A stretch of 64,000 bases of DNA from Okapia johnstoni (GCA_024291935.2 CM044309.1:7502001-7566000); one strand, 5' to 3'. Counted from the first letter of the stretch, positions 47,530 through 60,590 are shown. Numbers and translations: made by a program. The notes: generated by a model not told the origin, from the letters alone.

Positions 47530-49126
47530 TGCAAAAGGCAAAGGAGAAAAGGAAAGATATATCCCTTTGAATGGAGAGTTCCAAAGAATAGCAAGGAAGA
47601 TAAGAAATTCTTCTTAAGTGAATAGTGCAAAGAAATAGAGGAAACCAACAGAATGGGAAAGACTAGAGATCTCGTCAAGAAAATTAGAGATGCCAAGGGA
47701 ACATTTCATGCAAAATAGGCACACTTAAGGACAGAAATGGTATGGACCTAACACAAGCAGAGGATATTAAGAAGAGGTGGGAAGAATACATGGAAGAACA
47801 ATACAAAAAAGATCTTAATGACCCAGAATAACCACAATGGCATGGTCATTCATCTAGAGCCAGACATCCTGGAGTGTGAAGTCAAGTGGGCCTTAGGAAG
47901 CATCACTACGAACAAAGCTAGTGGGGGTGATAGAATTCCAGTCGAGTGATTTCAAATCCTAAAAGATGATGCTGTTCAAGTGTTGCACTCAATATGCCAG
48001 CAAACATGAAAAACTCAGCAGTGGCCACAGGACTGGAGAAGGTCAGTTTTCATTCCAATACCAACAAAAGGCAATGCCAAAGAATGTTCAAACTACTCCA
48101 CAATTATACTCATTAAACATGCTAGCAAAGTAATGCTCAAAATTCTCCAAGCTAGGATTGAATGGTATGTGAACCGAGAACTTCCAGATGATCAAGCTGG
48201 ATTTAGAAAAGACAAAGGAAGCAGAGATCAAATTGCCAACATCCGTTAGATCATTGAAAAAGCAAGAGAATTCCAGGGAAACAACTACTTTTGCTTCATT
48301 TACTATGCTAAAGCCTTTGACTGTGTGGATCACAATTAACTGTGGAAAATTCTTAAAGAGATGGAAATACCAGGCCACCTTACCTGCCTTCTGAGAAACT
48401 TGTATCCAGGCCAAGAAGCAACAGTTATAATTGGATATGGAATGGCAGACTCAATCAAAATTGAGAAAGGATTATGTCAAGACTGTATATTGTCATCCTG
48501 CTTATTTAACTTATATGCAGAGTACATCATGCGAAATGCTGGGCTGGATGAAGCACAAAGTGGAATCAAGATGGCCGGGAAAAATATCAATAACCTCAGA
48601 TATGCAGATGACACCACCCATATGGCAGAAAATGAAGAGGAACTAAAGAGACTCTTGATGAGGTGAAAGAGGAGAGTGAAAAAGCTGGCTTAAAACTCAG
48701 CATTCAACAAACCAAGATCATGGCATTCAATCCCATCACTTCATGGCAAATAGATGGGGAAACAATGGAAACAGTGACAGACTATTTTCTTGGGCTCCAA
48801 AATCACTGCAGATGGTGACTGCAGCCATGAAATTAAAAGACTCTTGCTCCTTAGAAGGAAAGTTATGACCAACCTAGACAACATGTTAAAAAGCAGAGAC
48901 ATTACTTTGCCAACAAAGGTCTTTCTAGTCAAGGCTATGGTTTTTCCAGTGGTGATGTATGGATGTCTGACTCATTAGAAATGACTCTGATGCTGGGAAA
49001 GATTGAAGGCAGGAGGAGAAGGGGACGACATGGCATCAAACTCAATGGAGATGAGTCTGGAAGCCTTCATGAAAGTGGGGTCACAAAATTTCAGACACAA
49101 CTGAGTGACTGAAGAACAACAATAAA
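47530..49126 (+). mobile_element. BovB, sense, 5'-truncated, inserted in L1 copy B
   Basis: It starts at AAGGCAAAGGAGAAAAGGAA, covers the whole RT region with a YADD box at 48601-48612, and reaches the 3' tail (CACAACTGAGTGACTGAAGA, then AACAACAATAAAC). Stop codons (for example near 47830, 47950, 48250 and 48338) kill the frame. Near 48968 an internal deletion joins TATGGATGT directly to CTGACTCATTAGAAATGACT. Confidence 0.93.
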
Positions 49127-49429
49127 CGATGTTAGAAAGTGTTCTAGTTTCATTCTTTTACGCATAATTGACCGGTTTTCCCAGCACCACTGTTGAATAG
49201 ACTGTCTTTTATCCATTGTATAGTTTTGCCTCTTTGTCAAGATAAGTTATCCATAGGTGCATGGATTTGTCTCTGAACTTTCTATTTTGTTCTAGTGACC
49301 TATATTTCTACCTTTTTTGATTTCTTTCATCAGTGTTTTATAGTTTTCTCTATACAGGTCTTTTGTCTCTTGAGGTAAATTTACTCTTAACTATTTTATT
49401 CACAAGATGACTAGCATAGCAAATTTCAA

Positions 49430-49596
49430 ATAAGAAGAGGTTGGCAGACAATGAGATGATTGTATAGCATCACCAATTCAATGGACATGAACTTGGGCAA
49501 GCTCTGTGAGATAGTGAGGGACTGGAAGGTCTTGCATGCTGCAGTTCATGGGGTTGCAAAGAGTCAGACACAGCTTAGTGACTGAATAACAACTCT
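49430..49596 (+). mobile_element. BovB 3' tail, sense
   Basis: TTGGCAGACAATGAGATGAT, AATTCAATGGACATGAACTT, CTTGCATGCTGCAGTTCATG, ending GTGACTGAATAACAAC. It abuts an antisense BovB RT piece with only a few bases between. Confidence 0.9.
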
Positions 49597-50403
49597 GCCT
49601 ATAAAGTAAATACACAGGTTGACAATATACAGCCTTGATGTACTCCTTTCCCAATTTTGAACCAATCCATTGTTCCATGTCTGGTTCTGTTGCTTCTTGA
49701 CCTGCGTACATGTTTTGCAGGAGGCAGGTAAGGTGATCTGGTATTCCCGTCTCTTTAAGAATTTTCCACAGTCTGTTGTGATCCACACAAAGACTTTAGT
49801 AGTAGTCAAAGAAGCAGAAGTAGATGTTTTTCTGAAATTCCCTTGCTTTTTCTATGATCCAACAAATGTTGGAAATTTGATCTCTGTTTCCTCTGCCTTT
49901 TCTAAACTGAGCTTGTACTTTGGAATTTCTGTACCATTGAAGCCTAGCTTGAAGGGTTTTGACCACTACCTTCCTAGCATGTGAAATGAGTGTAACTGTG
50001 CAGTAGTTTGAACATTTTTGGCATTGCCCTTCTTGGAACTGGAACAAAAACTGACCTTTTCCAGTCCTGTGGCAACTGCTGAGTTGTCCAAATTTGCTGG
50101 CATATTGAATGCAGCACTTTAACAGCATCATCATTTAGGATTTGAAATCTCTCAGCTGGAAATTCATCAACTCTGCTAGCTTTGTTCTTAGTAATGCTTG
50201 ACTTCACACTCCAGGCTGTCTGGCTCTAGGTTAATGACTGCACCATGGTGATTATCCGGGTCATTAAGGTCTTTTTTGTATAGTTCTTTTGTGTATTCCT
50301 ACCACCTCTTCTTAATCTCTTCTACTTCCATTAGGTCCCTACCATTTCTGTCCTTTATTTTCTCCATCTTTGTGTGAATTATTCCCCTGATATCTCTAAT
50401 TTG
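49597..50403 (-). pseudogene. BovB reverse-transcriptase segment, antisense, broken
   Basis: On the minus strand it runs from AAATTAGAGATATCAGGGGA to the block before the YADD box. Visible peptide pieces include ITKNKASRVDEFPAERFQIL, KFGQLSSCHRTGKGQFLFQF and AREFQKNIYFCFFDYY. It is cut short at the junction with the sense tail. Frameshifts occur. Confidence 0.9.
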
Positions 50404-50770
50404 GTTTGCCATATATGGCCCTTATTATGTTGTGATAGTTTCCTTCCATGCCCACTCTGGAGAGTTATTTTTTTTTTAATATTATAAATGGCTGTTGAAT
50501 TTTGTGGAAAGTTTTTTCTGCATCTACTTAGATGATCATGTTTATTCTTTAATTTGCTAATATGGTGTTATTAATACCATATTAACTGATAGATTTGTGT
50601 TACTTGCATTCCTATGATGCATCCCACTTGATCATGGTGTGTGATTCTCTGTGTTGTTGGATTCTGTTTGCTAGTATTTTGTTGAGAATTTTTATGTCTA
50701 TTGCTCATCAGTTATATTGATCTGTAATTTGATTTTTTCTTTGTAACAGTTTTGTCTGATTTTGGACTCT

Positions 50771-53080
50771 ACTTTTTTTTTAAACTGTTAATGCTTTGGT
50801 AGGAATATTCAGGGACACTCATGACCCCTGCCAGTTGCTTCCCCTGACAACGTTATTTTCATGAATCAACAATATTCCTTTGAGGTTAAACACTAGCTGG
50901 ATATACTATTGTTTACATGATCTGATTCTGATTCAGTGATCTTAACTCTTCCAAAATCTAGAACATTTAACCTGTTTACACAAATTACAGCTTAAGAGAT
51001 GATGAAGAATCTACTTCTTTTCCTACGTGTCTAACAGCTTAGATTTTACAATTTAGTGCAATATTTCAAACCAGTATAATATAATATAAACTGCTCTCGT
51101 ACAAACCAACCATTTCATTTTGGCTATTGTGTTATTCTTTTTCATATACTCATTTTTCCCCTCAGTTCAGTTTCTCGTCTCCATCTTTTACTCAGCCACA
51201 GGAGGATGTGCTAACAGATAAGATGAAAACACAAAAGTCCAATAACTATCCACAAAGCAAGTGTCCCTGAATACTCTTGCCATGTGTATAAGCTACAAGG
51301 TTTATCCACATTCTGACCCTGAGCACTCTTCTTAGTTAGCTACATGGGCCACTAAGGAGGTCCAGATGACCACATGATGGCCTCCTTCCCTAGCGGAAGG
51401 GAACTGGCTTGCTGGCTGCTTGCTCAAGGATGCTGCTCCCTTGGCTGTAGGCCTCCATCTGGGCCCATGGGGTTGCCCGTAGGACTTGGGGGCCAGGATC
51501 CGGCACCACTGTGCTAATGCCCCTGCTGTGTGCTCTGCTGTGAGTGACAAACCGTCTCATCTACATTTGGCATCTATGGAATGGTAGCACGTTTGTTCCC
51601 TCCCTTTCTCTTTAAGATTGAGATTCCTCCCTGACCAATATATTTTGAAAGATCCTCCCTGCCTACCAAACTTTGCACCTAATTATGTAAGAATTGTACA
51701 TTGGCAAACAAAGTATAATAAACAATGGAAGATATTTTACAAAGAATATAGACATCACTCATTTTTAAAAATCATTGTATAACATTTGTTAGAGCAGAGT
51801 TAATGAGTGAATAATAAATTTCCCATTTATTGGTGTCTATGATGTACGTTTTTCTCAATAGCCTCATAAGATCAGTATTATTATGCTGTTTTTACATACC
51901 AGTTTGTATTATTATTTTTCTCCTGCTACAAATTTTGTGTGCTAAAACATTTATTTTCATGGATTTAGTCTGTCACCTCCAGGTGTGGCTGTTGTACACT
52001 TTTCATTCTACTGCTCTGCCATTCTGAAATCATAAGCTATGTTTTTGAGGTAAAATCAGGATTATAAATCATAATTTGAGCAAACTTCACTGTCATGGGA
52101 TCTGGACTGTTTCTAATAAATAAGGTAAGATGTTTCAGATAAACTTGATTGTTCACATTAGTAAGTAACTAAATAGTCCCCTAAAGGTTGATGTTATTTT
52201 AAATTAACTGATTTATGGTGAATCCAATTCACCTCAAATTTTTATATAATAGGATTTAGTTTTGCCAGACTCCTCAGTGCAATAGATAAATGATAGAATC
52301 TGGGTTAAGTGAAGGGACCAGATGGTCTGAGGTGGATGGGATATAGCATAGTCCCCTTAGGTATATTTGATATATCATGTTTAGGATTTTTCCAGTTCTA
52401 ATACTGCTGGCTGGATCTACCTTAATAATGTAGTGACAATAAACAAAGCAAACCAGTTGATTCTGCTGTCACTGTGATTAAATTTATAAAACGTTACTTG
52501 CTGTTAAATCTTCTAACTGCAGGCAAATGATTAATACATGATTGAACATCTACTAGGGCTCTGTAGCATTTAGCCAAAAACTTGAAAACCAGATTCTAAA
52601 ATGTACTGGGGGAAATAGCAGCTGTGGACCCTTTTGTATCCTAACAAGGATACTTATAAAATGTTGCTTTGGAAAATCACCACCTTTTGTGCTTAAAATG
52701 GGAACATTTTGAGCAGTTTCAACTCTCAGGCTAATGCCTGAAGAAAGAAGAGGAAGTTCTATTTATATAAGATGGAGCCTCACTCTGCATACAGAAATAA
52801 CCTAGGCTGCCTGGTTGATTGAATCTACTGCCCTTAGGCGTTGTAAATAATAAGAAAGTAGGTCTAGGCTCTGTGGGAACTGGAGTTTAAACTATGGAAA
52901 ATGACCTCTCAAATCCAGAAAAAAGATTATGATATTAGGTACAAAAATGAGTATTTATTCATATTAGGAAAAAAATTAAACAGTTTTAAAATGTGATAAA
53001 ACTGACAAATATCATAAACACTCCCAAGCTTAGAAAAATAACACTATTTTTAGTCAATTAACCTCTGTATTTACTTCCAT
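50771..53080. other. Intergenic unique DNA
   Basis: 2.3 kb with no confident repeat assignment. The part at 51310-51560 is GC-richer and could be an unrecognised LTR. No exon is supported. Confidence 0.3.
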
Positions 53081-53084
53081 AATT

Positions 53085-53201
53085 TTTTTTGGCCATGTGT
53101 CATGGCATATGGGATCTCAGTTTTCCCCAGCCAGTGGCTGACCCTATGCCCCCTGCATTGGAAGAACAGTCTTAATCTCTGGACCACCAGGGAAATCCCA
53201 C
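53085..53201 (-). mobile_element. CHR-2 SINE fragment, antisense
   Basis: GGCCATGTGTCATGGCATAT, CCCCCTGCATTGGAAGAACA and CTCTGGACCACCAGGGAAAT are the right half of the antisense CHR-2 pattern seen at 8885-9118. Confidence 0.85.
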
Positions 53202-56200
53202 TTCCATAATGTTTTTAAAACATTTTTTTCCCTGCATACTCTTTAATCACTACTTCAAATGACAGCAATTATGTAAATTTTTAAACATTGAAAATTTATT
53301 ATTTCTTTTAACATGGTTGAGTAGAATTTGTATTCTTGTGTTGGTAATTTTGAAAATACTTTAGATTTGTAATTCGGATTAATAACGTCATGTGGACATT
53401 TGGGATACTTGTCAAAGTTGTGAAAATCTATATAAAATTTTTTTTTTCATGTATTCACTATCTCATTTCAGATCATTTCAACTTTTCTTGTCCAATGACT
53501 ACTGTCAAGCGGTTTTTGAATTGACAACTGGCATTAACTGGTTTGTCACTGGTATTTTTTTGTACTGTAGAATTTTGAGTATTTTATTATCTTTCTCTTT
53601 GTTCATCTTGGTCAAATCAGAAGGTAATTTAAATCTTTTCTTCAAATGTATTAATATGATTTACTTCTTTTCATTAATTGAATTCTTAAATAGACCAAGT
53701 GCCTATTCATTATTTCTATTTGGAAATTATCCCCTCATATAAAGAGCTACTGACTTCAGTATTATGTGAGTTTTTGTTGTGCTGAAATTTGTTTCTCGTT
53801 ATAGAAACAGTCTTAATTTCCCTGTACATATTTTTGATTCTGTTTCCTACTCCATTAATTTTTAATTGAGTTTAAAAAGCATATTTAATAGGTAAATTTA
53901 AAACAGACAAAATATAAAGTCAAATCAATTATCTGTAATTTCCATGTGTTTTATTGAAACCTTCTAAAACATCTTTCTCTGTTTCATTCAATATGGCATA
54001 TCCGCAGCTTACTTCTTCCTTAGCCAAATACTAAAATATGGTCAGGGTATAGTCATAGCCATGCTAAAGCCACTGTCAAAGGTAAAATGTATGGAGGAAT
54101 CTTAGGAATGGAAAGAGACACCTGTTTTAATCAAGCCAGGTTAAAATGTCTTACTTTTGAAAAATGTTACTAAAAAGCGTTCCATCATGTGAATATATTA
54201 ATGAAACCTTTCTCAGGGACTTTGAAAGGACTCATGCGCATGCAGGGTCTTGAAACTTGAAGCTTCAGCAACTTCATGGTAAATGGGCCTCTACTGCCCA
54301 CCTGAGGAGGAATCCAACCGTAAACCATCCGGAGAGCACGTGGGCCCTGAAGTTGTAGGTGGCTCCCCTGGTAGCATAGCGACAGCTTGGGCTCAGTTGA
54401 AGATTGTAGTCTCTTTGTTCACTGCTGAGAAGCAAATCAACAGGACAAAGTAAAAAATATGTGAGTTAGGGACATTTTTACCTATGCTCCCCTAGTTCCT
54501 TACCAAGACATCTCAAACTTGTCTCAGAATTGGGCAACTCTTGAGGTCAGAGTGCGGGAAGCCTCTAACACCAGGAGAGAGTCCCTTCGGCCTTCACGTG
54601 TCTACTGCTACCTCAGGTTTACTGAAAGCCTGGCTGTCTTGTACCACAAAGAGCAGAGGAGCCAGGATTATGGTTTCTAACAGGCTAGGGGCCAACAGTA
54701 CTGACTTTTCCAAGACTGAAGTGTTTCCTTGGAGAAAAGAGCCACATCTCAGTTAAAAACCAGGATAGTCCCAGGGGAATCAGGGTGATGGGTCATCTAA
54801 ATCAGAGAGGATGATCCTTTAAGTGGAACCCTATATCACAATATTTCCTAAAGGGCAGAATGTGGATTTTGCAGTAAGCTACAGAAGGTTTGAATCTAGT
54901 TTCTAGCCACAGAACTTGGGCACGTGGCTTAAACTTTCCAGGCCTCATTCATAAGCCAAAGATGACAATATCCATATCATAGAATTTTTGTGATCAGTAA
55001 ATTCCCTACTAAATGCAAAATTTTAGTATAGTATCTGATACTTTGAAAGCTGGTGATTCCCATATCACTCATATCATCATCAACCAAGGAGCTAGACCTG
55101 GTGGGTGAAGTTGGCTACAGATTCCAGGTGATGAAGATAATTTCAGCCAAGTAAATTGCAGTATCAGGACTCACAGAATCTGTCCAAATAAAAGCTACTA
55201 AATATAAGGGTCTCTGAGGATGTCTTGGGGGTACTGGTGAACAGGTTTCTGTCTTGGAGAAAGGAATTGGCAAGAATCAGGCAAATGACACAAGTACCAG
55301 CTGAATGGACTGATTTCAAGGGAGCATATCAACCCCGCTGGGGAATTAGTACCACAAGAAGAAAGTTGAAGAGATTATAATTTTGGGTTTGTGTCCTTGG
55401 GTGATAAAAACTTCTCTGTACCTATGCTATAGAAGAATTTGTTAGTGGAGATTGGTACTAATGAATGCTAAATTCCTGGGACTGAGTCTGAATCCTGGTA
55501 GGCACCAAATAAGTGGAAAAGAAAGGCAATGCAGGTGACCCATCTTCAGCCTACTGGGCTTAGGAGTTATGTACCACTTCTAGAGCCCAGGACAAATGAG
55601 CCAATTACCCAAATGCCTGAGTGTTGGGCATGCAGGGATGTCCTTTGGCTTATTCCACATGGGTCCATCTATTCTGTATTGCCAATCTGGATGCCAAAGT
55701 GTCTGAGATCAGCTCTGCTACCTGAACAGAACTTTGGGATAAAGTGTCCAAATTCTAGTGATCAGTTGAGCTAAAGAGACTCAAGAGGGAGTGCCAGTCA
55801 GAGCCTTGGCAAGCTCTAGACCTAGATATTTGAGAAAGTGTAAAGTGATAATGGTAGGTAGCACGACAGTGACTGAGCTAAGCTCTCTGTTATCTTAACA
55901 ACGGCAGTTCCATCCCAGGAGGGCAATATTTGTTTGTTGGTATTGTCTCTGGTGAAAGCTGGAGTGTTAGGAAAGTGTCTTTTAGAAGTTGGGGAAGGGA
56001 GAGGATCTAACTTATGTTGGGCACTTTCTTGGCTTCATGGCATAACTGGGGACAGTGAGTACATAGGACTCCACAGATTTCTTTGGATAAGAGGAATGTC
56101 CTTTGGTTCAGTTGTGGGTTCTGTTCTGGGATCTGGAAGGGCAATTGGGTAAGCAATACGTCATTAGTGATAAGACAGTCCAGTACCACTGGAGAGCAGC

Positions 56201-56573
56201 AACTGTCCTTATATCTTTCTATTCTTGTGCTTACTGGTGTTGAGAATGCCAGAGAAGGACATTTTGGGCAGAACTGAGGGAACCATTTGTGTTAGAGGGA
56301 GCTGAGACCTCCCAGGAAGAGCACCCCGCCGAGGCCTTTGGGAAAAAATATGTTCCCTAGTACAGTGACAAGCCTGAAGAAGGGTCCGATAAACATTTTT
56401 TCAAAGGTTGAACAAAACAATGAACAAATAAGTGCTCTGGTTTTCAAATGCCCTGGGTGATTTTAGGCACAGTTTCTCAGTTCAATGATTGGCTAAAACC
56501 CAGAACATTAGAAAACTGAACAAAAACATGAAGTTGTAGAAAATAGAAGGGAATCACGTTCCAGCATTTCTTA
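53202..56573. other. Intergenic unrecognised DNA
   Basis: 3.4 kb without a family I can name. The part at about 54230-56300 is less AT-rich and poor in young repeats. It holds several ORFs of 60-80 codons, none with a recognisable domain. It could be an eroded retroviral interior or ordinary unique DNA. Confidence 0.25.
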
Positions 56574-56860
56574 GTTGTTCAGTCGCTAAGTTGTGTCCGA
56601 CTCTTTGTGACCCCATGGACTACAGCCCACCAGGCTTCTCTGTCCACGGGATTTCCCAGGCAAGAATACTAGAGTGGGTTGCTGTTTCCTTCTCCAGGGG
56701 TTCCTTCTGATTCAGGGATCAAGCCTGCATCTCCTGCATTGGCAGGAGGATCCTTTACCACCAGCCACCAGAAGCCCATTTCCTCTTCCAGTGCATGAAA
56801 GGGAAAAGTGAAAGTGAAGTCGCTCGGTCGTGTCTGACTCTTCCCGACCCCGTGGGCTGC
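56574..56860 (-). mobile_element. Bov-A-type SINE pair, antisense
   Basis: A full antisense Bov-A (GTGTCCGACTCTTTGTGACC, TCAGGGATCAAGCCTGCATC) is followed by a second partial unit joined by GTGCATGAAAGGGAAAAGTG, ending at CGACCCCGTGGGCTG. Confidence 0.88.
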
Positions 56861-57038
56861 CTACTAATGCAGGAGAAGCTTGTTCGATCCCTGGGTTGGG
56901 AAGACCCCCTGGAGTAGGAAACGACAACCTCCTCCAGTATTCTTGCCTCAAGGAAAACTCCGTGAACAGGGGAGACTGGCAGGCTATAGACTCCATAGCA
57001 TCTCTAAGAGTCTGACATGACTGAGCAACTGAGCGCGC
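56861..57038 (+). mobile_element. Bov-tA SINE, sense, headless
   Basis: AATGCAGGAGAAGCTTGTTC, GATCCCTGGGTTGGGAAGAC and CTGACATGACTGAGCAACTG. It begins where the antisense SINE stops, so the two face each other. Confidence 0.88.
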
Positions 57039-58768
57039 AAGAAAGCAAAATGGGTTTGTGGTACATAGGGGTTGGGGTTAGCAGGAAATAAGAGTGCAAA
57101 ACTTCACCCGTTATTCTGCAATTTTTTTCAAAATGATTACATTCTAAAACTTTGAGAGTGAAGAACTTTGCTTTATGTAATTTCCCCACTGCTGTCTTTT
57201 ATAAGGGCTTATAAAGTAATATAATATTTTCTCCATTAGAAACAAACACAAACTTTCTAAATTAATTTAAGCTCTCTGCTTTATTGTCCATCATCTTTGG
57301 CACATCATGTAGCAAACCTCATACTAAAAATCAGCATGGGGAGCATTATCACAATTTATAAACTCCTCTGGAGGTGAAAGAAATGTGAAGAAATATCCCA
57401 AGGCATAACATGTGAAAACCACTTTTCACTAATCAAAGAATCATTGTGGACTTGGCTGATGATCCTATGATAAATGACCTTCGTTGTTGCTCAGAAAGTA
57501 TATGCTTTGTAAATACATTTCGCATTATCTGAAACTTAGCACTGAGCAAAGAGGCTCTTTTTAGTCCAGCAAGAGAATGAAGGATGACTTTTTACTTAAT
57601 TTCCATGCCTTGGAACATGCCTCTAGCAAAACTGTTGGACTTTCTGTGTTTACATTCATAGAAGGGAAATCCTAACCTGATTAGTAAGCGTGCAAAAAGC
57701 ATGAATTTTGCACTTGTGATTAATTCAGAAACTTTCTTTGCAGAAACTAATTAAACCATAGAAATTTAGATAGACTGACCTACAAATTTCATTTACTCCA
57801 AATTGACCAAGATTTCTAAATGTACGCTATTATTTTCTAGAGTTGAGAAATCCATTCATAATTCTAGCTAATAATGGTTTTCTATTAAAGATTATGAATA
57901 TTAAGTAGATTAAATCATCAATAAACCACTGTTTCTATTATTAGTTTTAAAAGCTAAATAAGAAATTCTCTTGTCTTTGGTCATGATACCTAAAGAAATG
58001 GGTAATTTTATCTACTTAAAGACAGATATTACTGATATTTCTTTGAAATATATTACAGAACCAAAATAAACACCTTGGAGGACATATATTGGACAAATAG
58101 TTGACAACCAGTATTATTTGTATAGGGTAAATATGGGGAAAATGGATTTAAAAATAGAAATCATTAAACACCCACATGAAAATTTAGGGAAGCATCTACA
58201 CCCCGGTGGACCTAAGTCCATGACTCTACCAAACAACCCATGCGAGGTCAGAGTTCACAGAACTCTGAGACAGTGCCATCACACCCTAGAATAGCTAAAG
58301 CCATATTCTGAGTCAGTGCCTCCTTTTGAGAATAATATATCAGGGCAACAGTATTACAAAATTCTGAATAATTTTTCTGAGAACTGTATTCATAAAGAAA
58401 ACAAAATGGTATGAAAATGTTTCTTAGACACTAGAGATTAATATTTATGCTGTTTTATTACATTCTTTTTGTTTCAAATGATTCATCTTTCAGAAAAAGG
58501 AAAACTCAAAATCCTCTAAATATGATCCATATTGCTGAGTTGGACTATGGAACAATCATTTAAACATGCTGGCTTGCATTTACTCTTTCAGCTATTTAAC
58601 AAATTATGACTGAGCAGTAACTAGGTCAGCTAAAAAGGAAGAAAGACACTCCCAAGGAGCTCACAGGTTGTAGTAAAGAGAGGGCCTCCTGGGGAAATAA
58701 ACTGATTAGGAAGCTATGGTTTTGCTCTTGGGTTTCTAAGTCGAGGAATTTCGTTTTTCAGTTTACGC
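57039..58768. other. Intergenic AT-rich unique DNA
   Basis: No repeat or gene recognised in 1.7 kb. Confidence 0.35.
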
Positions 58769-58985
58769 ATGGGGCTTCCTAGGTGGCCCAGTGGTAAAGT
58801 ATCCATCTGTCATTGCAAGAGATACAAAATACATGGATCCGATCTCTGGCTTGGGGGACCCTTGGGGGAGGAAATGACAACCCACTCCAGTATTTTTGCT
58901 TGGGAAATATCATGGACAGAGGAGCCTGGTGGGCTATCATCCATAGGGTTGCAAAGAGTTGGACACAACTGAGCAGCAGGCATGA
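58769..58985 (+). mobile_element. Bov-tA SINE, sense
   Basis: GGGCTTCCTAGGTGGCCCAG, GATCCGATCTCTGGCTTGGG and GGACAGAGGAGCCTGGTGGG. A short GCATG is shared by the two flanks. Confidence 0.9.
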
Positions 58986-59049
58986 TGTAGCATAGCTAAG
59001 TTGACTCAGGAGGACAAATGCATGAGACGCACAAATAAAGATAAAGAAT

Positions 59050-60590
59050 CTTAAAGCATGACAATAAAAAAAGTCTTGGTTCTTTCATAAAATTATTAGA
59101 GGATTTTGCAGCAGAAACATTACAAGCCAGAAGGAAGTAGGAGGATAAAGTCAAAGAGCTGAAAGAAAAAAAAATAATAACAACACTTACCAACCAAGAA
59201 TACTAAATGGAGCAAAACTGTCCTTCAAAAATGAAGGAAAAATAAGGACCTTCCCAGATAAAACCTGAGGGAGCTCATCTCTGCTGGGCTTGCCTTAACA
59301 AGAGTTGCTAAAGGAAGTCTTTCAATTTAAAATAAAAGACCCTAAGCAGGAACACAAAAGGATATGAAAATCTCCCTGGTAAGGGACACATATAGATAAA
59401 TACAGAATCCTTTAATGGAGGTACATAAATCATTTTCAATTCAGATATAGAGTTTAAATTATAAAAATGTACTTATAAAATATGCTAATAGATTAAAAAT
59501 ACTAAAAAAGATGTAATTTGTGACATTGATAACATAAAGGAGTGGTGACGATTTAAAGAAGTAGAGTTGTTATGTCACGGTAGTTAATTTGTTATCAGTT
59601 TAAAATTGATTATTTTAGTTATAATGTGTTTTATATGATCCATATGGTAACTGTAAAGAAAATACCTGTACAAAATTTACAAAAGAAAATGAAAAAGGAA
59701 TCTAAGTCCATCATTGCATAAAAATAAAACACAGAGAAAGGCAGTGAGGGGAAAAGAGGGACAACGTAATTGTATGACATACAGGAAACAATAAACAAAG
59801 TGACAACGTAAGGATCTCTCCTATCACCAGTTACTTCAAATATAGATGGTATAAACCCTCCAGTCAAAGGACATAGAGTGTATGAATGGATGAGAAACAA
59901 GGTCAAATTATATGCTATTTAAAAAGACAGCATATATATTCTTTAGATATAAGGACATGACTAGGCTGAAAGTAAAAGGATGGAGAAATATACACAAAGC
60001 AAATGGTAACCAAGTGAGAATAGGGATGGATATACTTATATCAGACAAATTAAATTTTAAGTAAAAACTGTTATAAGATACAAAGAAGGACATTATGTAA
60101 TCATATATAATCAATTCACCAGGAAGACATGATGCTTGTAAATACGTTCATAGTAGCAGAGGATCCAACTACATGAAATAAACATTGGCACAATTGAAGG
60201 GGGAAATAGTGAAAAGTAGCAGTAGATTTCAATGCTCTACTTTTAATAATGGATAGATCGATCCAACAGAAGATCAGTAAGTGAACAGAGGACTTTAACA
60301 ATGCTATAGACTGTTGAACCTAATAGACATATACTGAATATTTCAACCAACAAGAGCAGAATAGATATTCTCATGGACACATTGAACATTCTCCATATAG
60401 TAGACAACAAAACAAAATAGCTGTCCTTTCTGCCTCCTTACATCTAGGCATACAAGGCATCTGGATATATGCCTTATATCTAGAAAGGCAGCTCCTTTCT
60501 GCCTCCTTATATCTAGTAAGAGAATCACTAGCCCACTTCAATTGGAAATGTACCAAAAAAAAAAATGGGGGACATATAGTTCAGTCAAGT
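59050..60590 (+). mobile_element. Ancient L1M remnant, sense
   Basis: A-rich text keeps L1 order. An ORF1-end-like part (AATACTAAATGGAGCAAAAC, about 59200) is followed by an ORF2-start-like part (TATAAACCCTCCAGTCAAAG, about 59849), then GCTGAAAGTAAAAGGATGGA and CATGGACACATTGAACATTC. Many indels are present and no frame is kept. Confidence 0.65.

Larger units (their letters stand above)
46229..50770 (-). mobile_element. L1 copy B, antisense, split by BovB insertions
   Basis: The pieces are 46229-47529 (3' UTR and ORF2 end), 49127-49403 (ORF2) and 50404-50770 (ORF2 near RT). The first gap is a sense BovB that cuts the L1 text at TTTTTGTGTATG/GATGTTAGAAAGTG. The second holds rearranged BovB pieces, and about 0.4 kb of L1 has been lost there. 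The upstream ORF2 and ORF1 are absent. Confidence 0.88.

Noticed and set aside
53472..53540. A possible exon after a good acceptor (CTATCTCATTTCAG) with a readable 23-codon frame
   Set aside because: The following GTTTGT is a poor donor, no compatible exon was found nearby, and it lies 26 kb past the SLC26A7 end.
54541..55774. Small ORFs at 54541-54756 and 55529-55774 as candidate genes
   Set aside because: They are short, have no recognised motif, no splice partners and no start context that stands out.
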